Positions 7,788 through 17,135 of a DNA stretch of 64,000 nucleotides are shown one piece after another (the first letter of the stretch is position 1; each line of letters begins with the position of its first letter). The notes below the pieces were generated by a model. It was not told the origin of the DNA, did not search any database, and worked only from the letters and a program-made list of their open reading frames with translations. Where the stretch lies: NCBI GenBank assembly GCA_014651175.1, contig BMWJ01000010.1, forward strand, positions 186,001 through 250,000, in the 5' to 3' direction. The stretch comes from Streptomyces clavifer (GTDB taxonomy: Bacteria; Actinomycetota; Actinomycetes; Streptomycetales; Streptomycetaceae). A program made the position numbers and the translations under genes.

Positions 7788-9746
7788 ATGATCACCACTC
7801 TCCTTGTCGCCAACCGGGGCGAGATCGCCTGCCGGATCTTCCGCACCTGCCGTGAGCTGGGCATCGCCACCGTCGCCGTGTACTCGGACGCGGATGCCGG
7901 AGCCCTGCACGTCCGGGAGGCCGACACCGCCGTACGGCTCCCCGGGGCGTCCCCCGCCGACACGTACCTGCGCGGCGACCTCGTCGTGGCCGCCGCCCGC
8001 GCGGCCGGTGCCGACGCCGTGCACCCCGGCTACGGCTTCCTCTCCGAGAACGCCGGCTTCGCCCAGCAGGTGCAGGACGCCGGAATCGTGTGGGTGGGGC
8101 CGCCGGTCAAGGCCATCGAACTGATGGCGTCCAAGACCCGGGCCAAGGAACTGATGGCCGCCGCCGGGGTCCCGCTCCTCGCGCCCGTCGATCCCGCGGG
8201 CGCGACGGCCGCGGATCTGCCGCTGCTGCTCAAGGCCTCGGCAGGTGGTGGCGGACGCGGGATGCGGATCGTGCGGGACCTCGGCGAGCTGCCCGGAGAG
8301 CTGACGGCCGCCTCCGCCGAGGCCGCCTCCGCGTTCGGCGACGGCGAGGTCTTCGCCGAGCCCTACGTCGAACGCGGCCGGCACGTGGAGGTCCAGGTCA
8401 TGGCCGACGCGCAGGGCACGGTGTGGGCGCTCGGCACCCGCGACTGCTCCCTCCAGCGCCGCCACCAGAAGGTCATCGAGGAGGCCCCGGCCCCGGGCCT
8501 CGACGACGGACTGCGCCGGCGGCTGCACGACGCCGCCGTCGCCGCCGCCCAGGCGGTGGGCTACCGGGGCGCGGGGACCGTCGAGTTCCTCGTATCCGCG
8601 GAGGGACGCCCGTACTTCCTGGAGATGAACACCCGACTCCAGGTCGAACACCCCGTCACCGAGGCCGTGTTCGGGCTCGACCTCGTCGCCCTGCAGCTGC
8701 GCGTGGCGGAGGGCGCGCCGCTGCCGGCCGCCGCACCGCCGACGCCCCACGGGCACGCGGTCGAAGCCCGGCTCTACGCCGAGGACCCCGCCGCGAACTG
8801 GCAGCCGCAGACCGGGACGCTGCACGCCCTGGACGTCCCGGACGGACCCGGCCTGCGGCTCGACACCGGCTACACCGGCGGCGACACCATCGGCGTCCAC
8901 TACGACCCGATGCTCGCCAAGGCCGTCGCCCACGCCGGCACCCGCGCCGAAGCCGTACGCCTCCTCGCCCGCACCCTCGAACGCGCCCGCATCCACGGTC
9001 CGGTCACCAACCGCGACCTGCTCGTACGGTCCCTGCGCCACCCCGACTTCGCCGGGGCCCGCCCGGACACCGGCTTCTACGACCGGCACCTCACCGCGCT
9101 CACCCGGACCGAGGACGAGGACGGCCGCCGCCTCGCCGCCACCGCCGCCGCGCTCGCCCGGGCCGCGACCCGGCCCGCCACCGGGCCCGGCCGCTTCGGC
9201 GCCTGGCGCAACCTCGCCTCGCAGCCCATGACCGCCGGCTACCGCAGCGAGCCGGACGGCACCGAGTACGCGATCGCCTACCGGACCGGGCGGGCGGGCC
9301 CGCACCCGGAGACCGGCGAACGCGTCGTCGCCGCCGCACCCGGCCACGTCACCCTCGAAGCCGGCGGAGTCACCCGGCACTTCGCCGTCGCCGTCCACGA
9401 CGGGCGGGCCTACGTGGACGGTGCCGGCGGCTCGTACACCTTCACCGTGCTGCCCCGGTTCACCGACCCCGCCGAACGCACCGAGCCCGGCTCCCTGCTC
9501 GCCCCCATGCCCGGCACCGTCGTCCGCCTCGCGGACGGCCTCGCACCGGGCACGGCCGTCGAAGCCGGGCAGCCGCTGATCTGGCTGGAGGCGATGAAGA
9601 TGGAGCACCGCATCCTCGCCCCCGCCTCCGGCACCCTCACCGCGCTCCACGCCGCCCCCGGCCTCCAGGTCGAGGTCGGCGCCCTGCTCGCCGTCGTCAG
9701 CGACACCGCCGCACCGGATTCCACCGCCCCGGAGGAGAACGCATGA
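7788..9746 (+). CDS. acyl-CoA carboxylase alpha subunit (biotin carboxylase plus biotin carrier)
   Basis: A 652-residue two-domain protein. Residues 1-450 form the biotin carboxylase: the N-terminal LLVANRGEIACRIFRTCREL, the glycine-rich ATP-grasp loop ASAGGGGRGMRIV near 150-160, and EMNTRLQVEHPVTE. Residues 580-652 form the biotinyl carrier domain with LEAMKMEH, in which Lys604 carries biotin. It carboxylates biotin using ATP and bicarbonate for the beta subunit encoded just upstream. Translation is coupled to the next gene by an ATGA overlap at 9743-9746. Confidence 0.94.
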   Translation: MITTLLVANRGEIACRIFRTCRELGIATVAVYSDADAGALHVREADTAVRLPGASPADTYLRGDLVVAAARAAGADAVHPGYGFLSENAGFAQQVQDAGIVWVGPPVKAIELMASKTRAKELMAAAGVPLLAPVDPAGATAADLPLLLKASAGGGGRGMRIVRDLGELPGELTAASAEAASAFGDGEVFAEPYVERGRHVEVQVMADAQGTVWALGTRDCSLQRRHQKVIEEAPAPGLDDGLRRRLHDAAVAAAQAVGYRGAGTVEFLVSAEGRPYFLEMNTRLQVEHPVTEAVFGLDLVALQLRVAEGAPLPAAAPPTPHGHAVEARLYAEDPAANWQPQTGTLHALDVPDGPGLRLDTGYTGGDTIGVHYDPMLAKAVAHAGTRAEAVRLLARTLERARIHGPVTNRDLLVRSLRHPDFAGARPDTGFYDRHLTALTRTEDEDGRRLAATAAALARAATRPATGPGRFGAWRNLASQPMTAGYRSEPDGTEYAIAYRTGRAGPHPETGERVVAAAPGHVTLEAGGVTRHFAVAVHDGRAYVDGAGGSYTFTVLPRFTDPAERTEPGSLLAPMPGTVVRLADGLAPGTAVEAGQPLIWLEAMKMEHRILAPASGTLTALHAAPGLQVEVGALLAVVSDTAAPDSTAPEENA

Positions 9747-10942
9747 GCACCGTCCTGGAAACCGAAGAGCACAAGGCACTGCGCGCCGCCGTCGCCGCGC
9801 TCGGCAAGCGGTACGGCCGCGCGTACTCCGCCGACCTCGCCCGCAAGGGCGAGCACCCGCGCGAGCTGTGGGACGAGGCGGGCAAGCTCGGCTACCTCGG
9901 CGTCAACCTCCCCGAGGAGTACGGCGGCGGGGGCGGCGGCATGGCCGAGCTCTCCATCGTCCTGGAGGAGCTCGGCGCGGCCGGATCACCCCTGCTGATG
10001 ATGGTCGTCTCACCCGCGATCTGCGGCACGGTCATCGCCCGCTTCGGCACCGAGGCCCAGAAGCGGAAGTGGCTCCCCGGCCTCTCCGACGGCACGCTGT
10101 CGATGTCCTTCGGCATCACCGAACCCGATGCCGGCTCCAACTCGCACCGCATCACGACCACCGCCCGCCGCGACGGGGACGACTGGCTCCTCACCGGCCG
10201 CAAGGTCTTCATCTCCGGCGTCGACATCTCCGACGCGACCCTCGTCGTCGGGCGCACCGAGGACGCGCGGTCGGGCAATCTGAAGCCCTGCCTCTTCATC
10301 GTCCCGCGCGACACCCCGGGCTTCGGACGCACGGCGATCGACATGGAGCTGTACGCGGCCGAGAAGCAGTTCGAGCTTGTCCTCGACGACGTACGGCTGC
10401 CCGCCGACGCGCTCGTCGGAGGGGGTGCCTCCGGCGCGGGCGAAGCCGGGAGCGAGGGAGGGGACGCCGGTCTGCTCCAGCTCTTCGCAGGCCTGAACCC
10501 GGAGCGCATCATGGGCGCCGCGTTCGCCATCGGCATGGGGCGGTACGCCGTCGGACGGGCGGTGGAGTACGCGAAGACCCGCACCGTCTGGAAGGGCGCG
10601 CCCATCGGCTCCCACCAGGCCATCGCCCACCCGCTGGCCCAGGCCCACATCGAGCTGGAACTGGCCCGGCTCATGATGCAGAAGGCCGCCAGGCTGTACG
10701 ACGAGGGCGACGACATCGGCGCCGGCGAAGCGGCCAACATGGCCAAGTACGCGGCCGGCGAAGCCTGCGTGAAGGCCGTCGACCAGGCCGTCCACACCCT
10801 CGGCGGCAACGGCCTCACCCGCGAGTACGGCCTCGCCTCGCTGGTCACGGCGGCACGCGTGGCCCGCATCGCGCCCGTGAGCCGGGAGATGATCCTGAAC
10901 TACGTCTCCCACCAGTCGCTGGGACTGCCGAAGTCGTACTGA
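9743..10942 (+). CDS. acyl-CoA dehydrogenase
   Basis: A 399-residue FAD-dependent acyl-CoA dehydrogenase. It has the central MSFGITEPDAGSNSHRITTT segment that contacts flavin and substrate, and a C-terminal helical domain with VHTLGGNGLTREYGLASLVT. In Atu and Liu pathways this step introduces the alpha,beta double bond (citronellyl-CoA or isovaleryl-CoA) before carboxylation. Its position directly after the carboxylase subunits fits that role. The substrate is inferred. A 125-bp gap with a hairpin separates it from the CoA ligase. Confidence 0.92.
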   Translation: MSTVLETEEHKALRAAVAALGKRYGRAYSADLARKGEHPRELWDEAGKLGYLGVNLPEEYGGGGGGMAELSIVLEELGAAGSPLLMMVVSPAICGTVIARFGTEAQKRKWLPGLSDGTLSMSFGITEPDAGSNSHRITTTARRDGDDWLLTGRKVFISGVDISDATLVVGRTEDARSGNLKPCLFIVPRDTPGFGRTAIDMELYAAEKQFELVLDDVRLPADALVGGGASGAGEAGSEGGDAGLLQLFAGLNPERIMGAAFAIGMGRYAVGRAVEYAKTRTVWKGAPIGSHQAIAHPLAQAHIELELARLMMQKAARLYDEGDDIGAGEAANMAKYAAGEACVKAVDQAVHTLGGNGLTREYGLASLVTAARVARIAPVSREMILNYVSHQSLGLPKSY

Positions 10943-11004
10943 CGACTCATGTCCGGGGTCTCCCCCTTCCGTACCGACAGGGGCGACCCTGCTCTTCACA
11001 CCCG

Positions 11005-11037
11005 CACGGCGGCCCCGCCTCCCGAGGGGGCGCCGTG
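11005..11037 (+). terminator. hairpin between acyl-CoA dehydrogenase and CoA ligase genes
   Basis: CACGGCGGCCCC (11005-11016) pairs with GGGGGCGCCGTG (11026-11037) with one mismatch around a 9-base loop. There is no U-tract. It may reduce read-through into the ligase gene or protect the upstream mRNA. Confidence 0.45.
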
Positions 11038-11067
11038 CCCGCCGCACCGCGACGACAGGGGACCACC

Positions 11068-12645
11068 ATGGTGTTCCGCAGTGAGTACGCAGACGTTCCG
11101 GCTCTCGACATCCCCATCCACGAAGCGGTCCTCGGCGGGGCCGCGGCCTTCGGCGACACCGTCGCCCTGGTCGACGGCACGAACGGCCTCTCCGTCACCT
11201 ACGCCCAGCTCGACACCTTCCACCGCCGCATCGCCGCCCACCTCGCCGGGGCAGGACTGCGCAAGGGCGACGTCCTGGCCCTGCACAGCCCCAACACGAT
11301 CGCCTACCCCGCCGTCTTCTACGGGGCCACGCGCGCCGGGGCCTCCGTCACCACGGTGCACCCGCTGGCCACGGCCGAGGAGTTCGCCAAACAGCTCAAG
11401 GACTGCGCCGCCCGCTGGATCGTCACCGTGTCCCTGTTCCTCGACGTCGCCCGCCGGGCGGCCGAACTCGCGGGCGGCATCCAGGAGATCTTCGTCTGCG
11501 ACCAGGCCGACGGCCACACGTCCGTACTCGACATGCTGGGCTCCACCGCCCCGGAACCCGAGATCGTGTTCGACCCCGCCGAGGACATCGCCGCCCTCCC
11601 GTACTCCTCCGGGACCACCGGCACCCCCAAGGGCGTCATGCTCACGCACCGCTCCATCGGCACCAACCTGGAGCAGCTGCGCCCCTTCATCCCCATGGAG
11701 CCCGGCCACAGCATCCTCGCCGTGCTCCCCTTCTTCCACATCTACGGGCTGACCGCCCTCATGAACGTTCCGCTGCGCTGCGGAGCCACCGTCGTCGTGC
11801 TGCCCCGCTTCGACCTCGACCAGTTCCTCGGAGCCATCCAGGAGCACCGCATCACCGGGCTGTACGTGGCCCCGCCGATCGTCCTGGCCCTGGCCAAGCA
11901 CCCGGCCGTCGGCACCTACGACCTGTCCTCGCTCCAGTACATCGTCAGCGCCGCCGCCCCGCTGGACGCCGAGCTCGCCGAGGCCTGCTCCACCCGCCTC
12001 GGCGTGCCGCCCGTGCGGCAGGCGTACGGCATGACGGAACTGTCGCCCGGAACCCACGTCGTGCCCCTCGACGCCGAGAACCCGCCGCCCGGAGCCGTCG
12101 GGAAGCTGCTGCCGGGCACCGAGATGCGGATCGCGTCCATCGAGGACCCCGGGACGGACCTCGGCATCGACACCGACGGCGAGATCCTCATCCGCGGACC
12201 CCAGGTGATGAAGGGCTACCTCGGCCGGCCCGACGCCACCGCGGGAATGATCGACAGCGACGGCTGGGTGCACACCGGCGACGTCGGGCGCGTCGACGCG
12301 GACGGCTGGCTCTTCGTCGTCGACCGGGTCAAGGAGCTCATCAAGTACAAGGGCTACCAGGTCGCCCCCGCCGAACTCGAGGCGCTCCTCCTCACCCACG
12401 AATCCGTCGCCGACGCCGCCGTGATCGGTGTCCTGGACGCCGACGGCAACGAGATCCCCAAGGCCTACCTCGTCCGCGGGCCGGCCGCCCAGGACCTCAC
12501 GGCCGAGGACGTCATGGCCTACGTCGCCGAGCGCGTCGCCCCGTACAAGAAGGTCCGACGGGCCGAATTCATCGAAGCCGTACCGCGTGCCGCCTCCGGC
12601 AAGATCCTGCGCCGGGAGCTGCGCGACAGGGAGAAGAAGCAGTGA
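11068..12645 (+). CDS. 4-coumarate-CoA ligase family acyl-CoA synthetase
   Basis: A 525-residue ANL-superfamily enzyme. The AMP-binding P-loop YSSGTTGTPKGVMLTH starts near residue 179, QAYGMTELSPGTH lies in the core, and the C-terminal lid carries VKELIKYKGYQVAPAELEAL and the catalytic Lys512 in ASGKILRREL. It activates a carboxylic acid with ATP and CoA. From memory, the S. coelicolor protein at this position (SCO4383) was characterised as a 4-coumarate:CoA ligase, so aromatic substrates are as plausible as terpenoid acids. It could feed the dehydrogenase and carboxylase upstream. Confidence 0.9.
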   Translation: MVFRSEYADVPALDIPIHEAVLGGAAAFGDTVALVDGTNGLSVTYAQLDTFHRRIAAHLAGAGLRKGDVLALHSPNTIAYPAVFYGATRAGASVTTVHPLATAEEFAKQLKDCAARWIVTVSLFLDVARRAAELAGGIQEIFVCDQADGHTSVLDMLGSTAPEPEIVFDPAEDIAALPYSSGTTGTPKGVMLTHRSIGTNLEQLRPFIPMEPGHSILAVLPFFHIYGLTALMNVPLRCGATVVVLPRFDLDQFLGAIQEHRITGLYVAPPIVLALAKHPAVGTYDLSSLQYIVSAAAPLDAELAEACSTRLGVPPVRQAYGMTELSPGTHVVPLDAENPPPGAVGKLLPGTEMRIASIEDPGTDLGIDTDGEILIRGPQVMKGYLGRPDATAGMIDSDGWVHTGDVGRVDADGWLFVVDRVKELIKYKGYQVAPAELEALLLTHESVADAAVIGVLDADGNEIPKAYLVRGPAAQDLTAEDVMAYVAERVAPYKKVRRAEFIEAVPRAASGKILRRELRDREKKQ

Positions 12646-12736
12646 TTCTTACCGCACCCAGAGCCGCACCCTCACCTGCACCCGCAGCCGCACTTACACC
12701 CGCCCCCGCACCCGCCCGTGGCAGGGAGGAGCAGGG

Positions 12737-13471
12737 ATGACCCTCGCCGCACCCGTCCACGACCGGGGAGTCACCACCCTCACGCTCGACTCCCCGGCCA
12801 ACCGCAACGCCCTGAGCGCACGGCTCGTGTCCGGTCTGGCCGAGGCCCTCGACGGGTGCGCGGCGGACGACACCGTACGGGCGGTGGTCCTCACCCACAC
12901 CGGCAACACGTTCTGCGCGGGCGCCGACCTCACCGCACCGGCCGACCCGCACGACTTCGTCGCCCTCATGCGGCGCATCGTCACCCTGCCCAAACCGGTC
13001 GTCGCCCGGGTCACCGGGCACGTCCGGGCCGGCGGCCTCGGGCTGCTGGCCGCCTGCGACATCTCCGTCGCGGGCCCCGACTCCTCCTTCGCGCTCACCG
13101 AATCACGCCTCGGCCTCGCCCCCGCCGTCATCTCCCTGCCCCTGCTGCCCCGGCTGGACCCCCGCGCGGCATCCCGCTACTACCTCACCGGCGAGCGCTT
13201 CGACGCGGCGGAAGCCGCCCGGACCGGCCTCGTGAGCCTCGCCGCCGAGGACGTGGACAAGGCGCTCGTACCGGTGCTGGACGGACTGCGCAGGGCCTCC
13301 CCCCAGGGGCTGGCGGCATCGAAGGAGCTGGTCACGGCTACTGTGCTGGAGACTTTCGACCAGTACGCCGAAGACCTCATCGCCCGCTCCACGGCACTCT
13401 TCGCCTCCGACGAGGCACGGGAGGGGATGACGGCCTTCCTGGAACGACGGGACCCCGCATGGCTGCTGTGA
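12737..13471 (+). CDS. enoyl-CoA hydratase/isomerase family protein
   Basis: A 244-residue crotonase-fold protein starting at ATG 12737 after GGGAGGAGCAGGG. The first oxyanion-hole segment NTFCAGADLT (near 57) and the second, TGHVRAGGLGLLAACDIS, are present. The Glu residues of the catalytic loop are not obvious in LTESRLGLAPAVISLPLLPR, so it may be a hydratase of the AtuE/LiuC type or an isomerase. It overlaps the TetR gene by 13 bases. The 91 bases before it are an unusual run of CACCC-like units with no gene. Confidence 0.9.
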   Translation: MTLAAPVHDRGVTTLTLDSPANRNALSARLVSGLAEALDGCAADDTVRAVVLTHTGNTFCAGADLTAPADPHDFVALMRRIVTLPKPVVARVTGHVRAGGLGLLAACDISVAGPDSSFALTESRLGLAPAVISLPLLPRLDPRAASRYYLTGERFDAAEAARTGLVSLAAEDVDKALVPVLDGLRRASPQGLAASKELVTATVLETFDQYAEDLIARSTALFASDEAREGMTAFLERRDPAWLL

Positions 13472-14052
13472 CCCCCACGAGCCCCAAGGCTCCGAAGCAG
13501 GACCGCAGCCGCGCCACCCGCCAACGGCTGCTGGAAGCAGCGGTGGCCTGCCTCGCCGAACACGGCTGGGCGGGCTCCACCGTCTCCGTCGTCGCCGAGC
13601 GCGCCGGGGTCTCGCGCGGTGCCGCCCAGCACCACTTCCCGACCCGCGAGGACCTGTTCACCGGTGCCGTCGAGTACGTCGCCGAGGAACGCTCCGCCGC
13701 CCTGCGCGCCCTGCCCGTCCAGGACCGGTCGGCTGTCCTCGCGGCCCTCGTCGACCTCTACACGGGCCCGCTCTTCCGCGCCGCGCTCCAGCTCTGGGTC
13801 GCCGCCTCCAACGAGGAGCAGCTCCGCCCCCGCGTCACCGAACTGGAAGCCCGCGTCGGCCGGGAGACCCACCGCATCGCCGTCGGACTCCTCGGCGCCG
13901 ACGAGAACCGCCCCGGCGTCCGCGAAACGGTCCAGGGCCTCCTCGACATGGCCCGCGGCCTGGGCCTCGCCAACGTCCTCACGGACGACGCGGCACGCCG
14001 CCACCGGGTCGTCACCCAGTGGGCCGCCCTGCTCGACGACGTGCTGGGCTGA
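13459..14052 (+). CDS. TetR-family repressor of the acyl-CoA operon
   Basis: A 197-residue regulator. The N-terminal HTH is at about 20-65 (RQRLLEAAVACLAEHGWAGS then VVAERAGVSRGAAQHHFPTR). The rest is an all-helical ligand-binding domain. It is the last gene of the catabolic operon and overlaps the hydratase, like AtuR or LiuR-type repressors, which respond to acyl-CoA intermediates. The perfect palindrome at 3606-3619 is the best operator candidate. Its ligand and autoregulation are inferred. Confidence 0.88.
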   Translation: MAAVTPTSPKAPKQDRSRATRQRLLEAAVACLAEHGWAGSTVSVVAERAGVSRGAAQHHFPTREDLFTGAVEYVAEERSAALRALPVQDRSAVLAALVDLYTGPLFRAALQLWVAASNEEQLRPRVTELEARVGRETHRIAVGLLGADENRPGVRETVQGLLDMARGLGLANVLTDDAARRHRVVTQWAALLDDVLG

Positions 14053-14135
14053 GCAACCGCGGGTGGCACGCGGGGCCGCGGTGCCCCGGGGCGGTGGGAC
14101 GACGTCGTTCCCTTCCGCTCCCTCCCGCGGCGCGA

Positions 14136-14155
14136 CCGTCGCCGGCCGGCGACGG
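14136..14155. terminator. 20-bp perfect palindrome after the TetR gene
   Basis: CCGTCGCCGGCCGGCGACGG is fully self-complementary and lies 84 bp after the TetR stop. It can fold as an 8-bp stem with a GGCC loop. The rest of the gene-free stretch 14053-14601 (549 bp) shows nothing else I can support. Confidence 0.4.
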
Positions 14156-14601
14156 CGGCCCGGTGCGGGCGGCCGGTGCGACCAACTCCCCACGGCACGG
14201 CGGTAGTACGCCTTCATGCCCCAGCCCTCGGGGATGGCGGGAACCACCCCTGCGGCATGGGAAGATCATCTTGCGCGAGTGCCTTGCCGGCCGCTTCCGA
14301 CGTGCTTCCTGTGGAATACCGTCATCGCAGGTCACAGGGTGCGTCCTCGTTCCCGGGAGATCGTTCCGCAGGCATCGGCCGATGGGTCCGGGCCGAGGGC
14401 GGCGAGGTGTGCCGCATCCGCGCCGACCGTGACCGGGAGACCCTCGGCCACGGCGGACCGGCGAGCCGATACCGGGCCCGCGGATGTCGGACACCCCATG
14501 CGGCACGAGGGACGCGGGCCGAGCCCGTTCCCCGACGACCCCGCAGCACGGGTGCGTGCCCCGACCGTCCCTTCGAGCCCGGCGATGAGGAACTGAGCTT
14601 G

Positions 14602-15231
14602 ATGCACGTCCTGGTGCCGGAAGACCCCGTCTTCATGACCAGATTCCTCGCGATGGAGGATCCGCTCCTCCACTCGCTGTACTACTTCTACCTGCGGGAT
14701 CTCCCTCCCGGCCACGCGGAGACCATCCGTACCGCCTACGAGGGCTGGGCGGATATCCAGTACCGGATGCCTCCGTGCCTCCACTGGCAGGAGATGGCGG
14801 TCCGCAGGGCCCCTCGGCCGCGGGATCGGGAAGGGTACACACTCCTCGGCCGGGGCGGTGCGCCGCTGACCTGCCTGCACGCCGTGGAGATGAACGCGGA
14901 GAGCATCGCGGTGCTGAAGGCCTGCCACGCCCTGCTGGTGGAGGCGGAATCCGACGGCGTCGGCCCGTTGGCCCGAGCCCTCGGCGAGATCGCCGAGCAC
15001 GGCCGGAACACGGTGGACGACTTCCGTCGCGTGGTGGACGTCCTGCAGTTGCAGGCACCCCCTCGCCTCCTGGGATCGCTGAGGCGGGCGGCGCCCGCCG
15101 GCAGGGCGACGGCGATCTCCCTCGACGGGACGCAGCAGGAGGAGTACGAGACCTTCTGCGACCGGATCGTGCGCACGCTGAGCGCGGGCGACAGATTCAC
15201 GTACGCGATGCACCGGGCGCTCTACTTCTGA
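14602..15231 (+). CDS. unrecognised 209-residue protein
   Basis: It starts at ATG 14602 (MHVLVPEDPVFMTRFLAMED), preceded in frame by TTG, with a weak GAGG ribosome-binding site about 11 bases upstream. It is largely helical, with Trp, His and Tyr clusters early (HSLYYFYLRDLPPGHAETIR, CLHWQEM) and the ending GDRFTYAMHRALYF. There is no signal peptide or membrane segment. It lies alone after a 549-bp gap and is convergent with an acyl-CoA oxidase gene. I do not recognise a family. The codon use looks genuine, with G or C dominant at third positions. Confidence 0.65.
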   Translation: MHVLVPEDPVFMTRFLAMEDPLLHSLYYFYLRDLPPGHAETIRTAYEGWADIQYRMPPCLHWQEMAVRRAPRPRDREGYTLLGRGGAPLTCLHAVEMNAESIAVLKACHALLVEAESDGVGPLARALGEIAEHGRNTVDDFRRVVDVLQLQAPPRLLGSLRRAAPAGRATAISLDGTQQEEYETFCDRIVRTLSAGDRFTYAMHRALYF

Positions 15232-15234
15232 CCG

Positions 15235-15274
15235 GCCCCGCCGGCCGCCGGCGGTGCGTGGCGGCCGACGGGGC
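15235..15274. terminator. bidirectional hairpin between convergent genes
   Basis: GCCCCGCCGGCCGCC (15235-15249) pairs with GGCGGCCGACGGGGC (15260-15274), 14 of 15 positions matched. It lies four bases after the rightward stop and 29 before the leftward one, so it can terminate both. Confidence 0.55.
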
Positions 15275-15302
15275 TGCGACGCGGTGGCAGCCTTCCTTCA
15301 GC

Positions 15303-17081
15303 TCAAGGGTTGAGCATGGGATAGGTGTCCAGGAGCGCGTCGGGCACCGCGAAGGCGTCGGTGAGCGTGAGCGCGTGCGGTGCCAGAGCGGCCACGACGT
15401 CCTCGACGGCGTCGGGGAGCTCCTGGACCTGAGCGGCCGTCATCCGTCCCTCGGCCAGGAGGTCACCGCTGTGCGCGGCGATCCAGCGGAGGGCGAAGAG
15501 GGCGTGCAGCCCTCTGAGGAGATCGCGGGAGAGCGGAGCAGCGGCCTGGCTGAGGGCGGTGAGCAGGGCCTCACCGGCCAGCCGGTGGACGTGGCTGTCG
15601 ACCAGGTGCAGAGCCGGTGTGACGGCCGCGTTCCATCGCGCCATGGGCGAGGCCGCCCGCTCCCGGAGCCGCTTCCGGGCACGGGCGTGCCATATGCGTT
15701 CCAGATCGGCCATCAGGTCCTGCAGGTGCTCGGGATCCGTCAGCGCACGGTGCTCCGGCGCGATCTCGCTGGGCGGCTTCGGCGCGAAACCGCCCAGGAG
15801 CATCTCGCCCGCGGCCTTCACCCAGATGACCTTGTTGTCGCCCTCGGCCGTGATGGTGCCCTCGTTGGCCGCGAGCTGCCCCGCTATGCCGTTGGCCAGC
15901 AGCAGACCCTGGGCTCCGCACCGCTCCCGGCACTCGGTCATGACCGTACGGGCCTGCCAGGTGATCCACCCCTTCGCGATGGCGGTCAGGCGCTCGTTCG
16001 CCTCACGGTCGGATTCCTCGGCCCAGGTCCACTGCTGTACGACGGACCGGTGCAGCAGCGTGGCCGCGTAGGTGGTCGCGACGGCGTCGAGCAGCGGGGC
16101 GTGGTGACTGCGGTGCGCTATCAGCGGCACCTTCTGGCCGCTGGTCATGCCGGACGTGACCCGGGAGTGCGCGTGGCGCATGGCGACGGTCAGCGCATGG
16201 CGCGTCACGCCCAGGCTGTACGCGCTCATGCACAGCTTTCCCATGGTGACGCGTCCGATGGACCGCAGGAACCGCTTGCGAGGACTGCCGAGGGAGCTGC
16301 TGAACTCCCCTTCCGGAGTGAGGCGTCCGTGGTCGCCCTGGAGGAGGGCGCCGAGGGGGAGGCGGACCTCCCGGAAGACCGTGGTGCAGTGGTCGACGGG
16401 GCTGCTCGCCGCCTGCGGCAGCGGGCTCACCTCGACCCCCGGCAGCGGGCGCCCCGCCTCGTCGCTCAGCGGGGTCAGGAAGAGGAAGACACCGTTGTCG
16501 TCACCGTCGATGATCAGGCGTGCCGCCACGACGGCACTCTTGGCTCCGCCGGTGGGGCCCGTGTTGGGCATGTACTTGGCCGCCCCGGGGGTGGGGGTGT
16601 TCAGGACGAGCTCGCCCGACGCGCGGTCGAGCGTGGCCGTGGTCTCCATCTGCGCGGCGTCGTTGCCGTGGGCGAGCTCGGTGCACAGGAAGGTCCCGAC
16701 GCGATCGGCCCGCAGGAACGCGGACACGTCCCGCCCGGCCTGGTCGTGGTCCTGCAGGCTGCCGAGGAACAGGTTGTAGTGAATGCTGGCGACGGTCGCC
16801 ATGCCCGGGTCCACGATGCCGGCCCACTCGTGGAGCGCGGTGAGCTCGACGGGGTCGGCCACCAGATGCCGGGGGTCGGCGACTTCGGCGTTCACCAGTC
16901 GGAGGCGGTCGTAGGACAGCGCTATGCGCTCCTGATGGCTCAGGCCCTCCCGGAACGCGAAGGGTGTGGAGCCGAACAGGCTCCTCCACCGTTCGTGGGT
17001 CGATTCGAGTCGATGCGCGAAGAGGATGTCCGTGAGTTCGGCGAGGGGGGTCTCGGTGCGTTCGATCTGAAGGGGGATCAC
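15303..17081 (-). CDS. acyl-CoA oxidase/dehydrogenase-like flavoprotein
   Basis: A 592-residue protein in the size range of peroxisomal-type acyl-CoA oxidases, much longer than typical dehydrogenases. The flavin/substrate segment GTFLCTELAHGNDAAQMETT, the mid-domain QLAANEGTITAEGDNKVIWV and the helical RERCGAQGLLLANGI motif fit the acyl-CoA oxidase family. The start is GTG 17081 with no clear ribosome-binding site. It would oxidise acyl-CoA to enoyl-CoA, reducing O2 to H2O2. It has no operon partners. The upstream palindromes suggest a dedicated regulator. Confidence 0.82.
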   Translation of the reverse strand: MIPLQIERTETPLAELTDILFAHRLESTHERWRSLFGSTPFAFREGLSHQERIALSYDRLRLVNAEVADPRHLVADPVELTALHEWAGIVDPGMATVASIHYNLFLGSLQDHDQAGRDVSAFLRADRVGTFLCTELAHGNDAAQMETTATLDRASGELVLNTPTPGAAKYMPNTGPTGGAKSAVVAARLIIDGDDNGVFLFLTPLSDEAGRPLPGVEVSPLPQAASSPVDHCTTVFREVRLPLGALLQGDHGRLTPEGEFSSSLGSPRKRFLRSIGRVTMGKLCMSAYSLGVTRHALTVAMRHAHSRVTSGMTSGQKVPLIAHRSHHAPLLDAVATTYAATLLHRSVVQQWTWAEESDREANERLTAIAKGWITWQARTVMTECRERCGAQGLLLANGIAGQLAANEGTITAEGDNKVIWVKAAGEMLLGGFAPKPPSEIAPEHRALTDPEHLQDLMADLERIWHARARKRLRERAASPMARWNAAVTPALHLVDSHVHRLAGEALLTALSQAAAPLSRDLLRGLHALFALRWIAAHSGDLLAEGRMTAAQVQELPDAVEDVVAALAPHALTLTDAFAVPDALLDTYPMLNP

Positions 17082-17098
17082 ATCCGAAAGCTAGTCGT

Positions 17099-17135
17099 AG
17101 TGATCACTTTGCGCAGCGTGATGATCAACACGCTG
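17099..17135. promoter_or_regulatory. operator-like inverted repeats upstream of the acyl-CoA oxidase gene
   Basis: AGTGATCACT (17099-17108) is a perfect 10-bp palindrome. CAGCGTG (17114-17120) and CACGCTG (17129-17135) form a 7-bp inverted repeat with an 8-bp spacer. They start 18 bp upstream of the GTG. The rest of the 327-bp gap 17082-17408 shows no gene. Confidence 0.4.
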
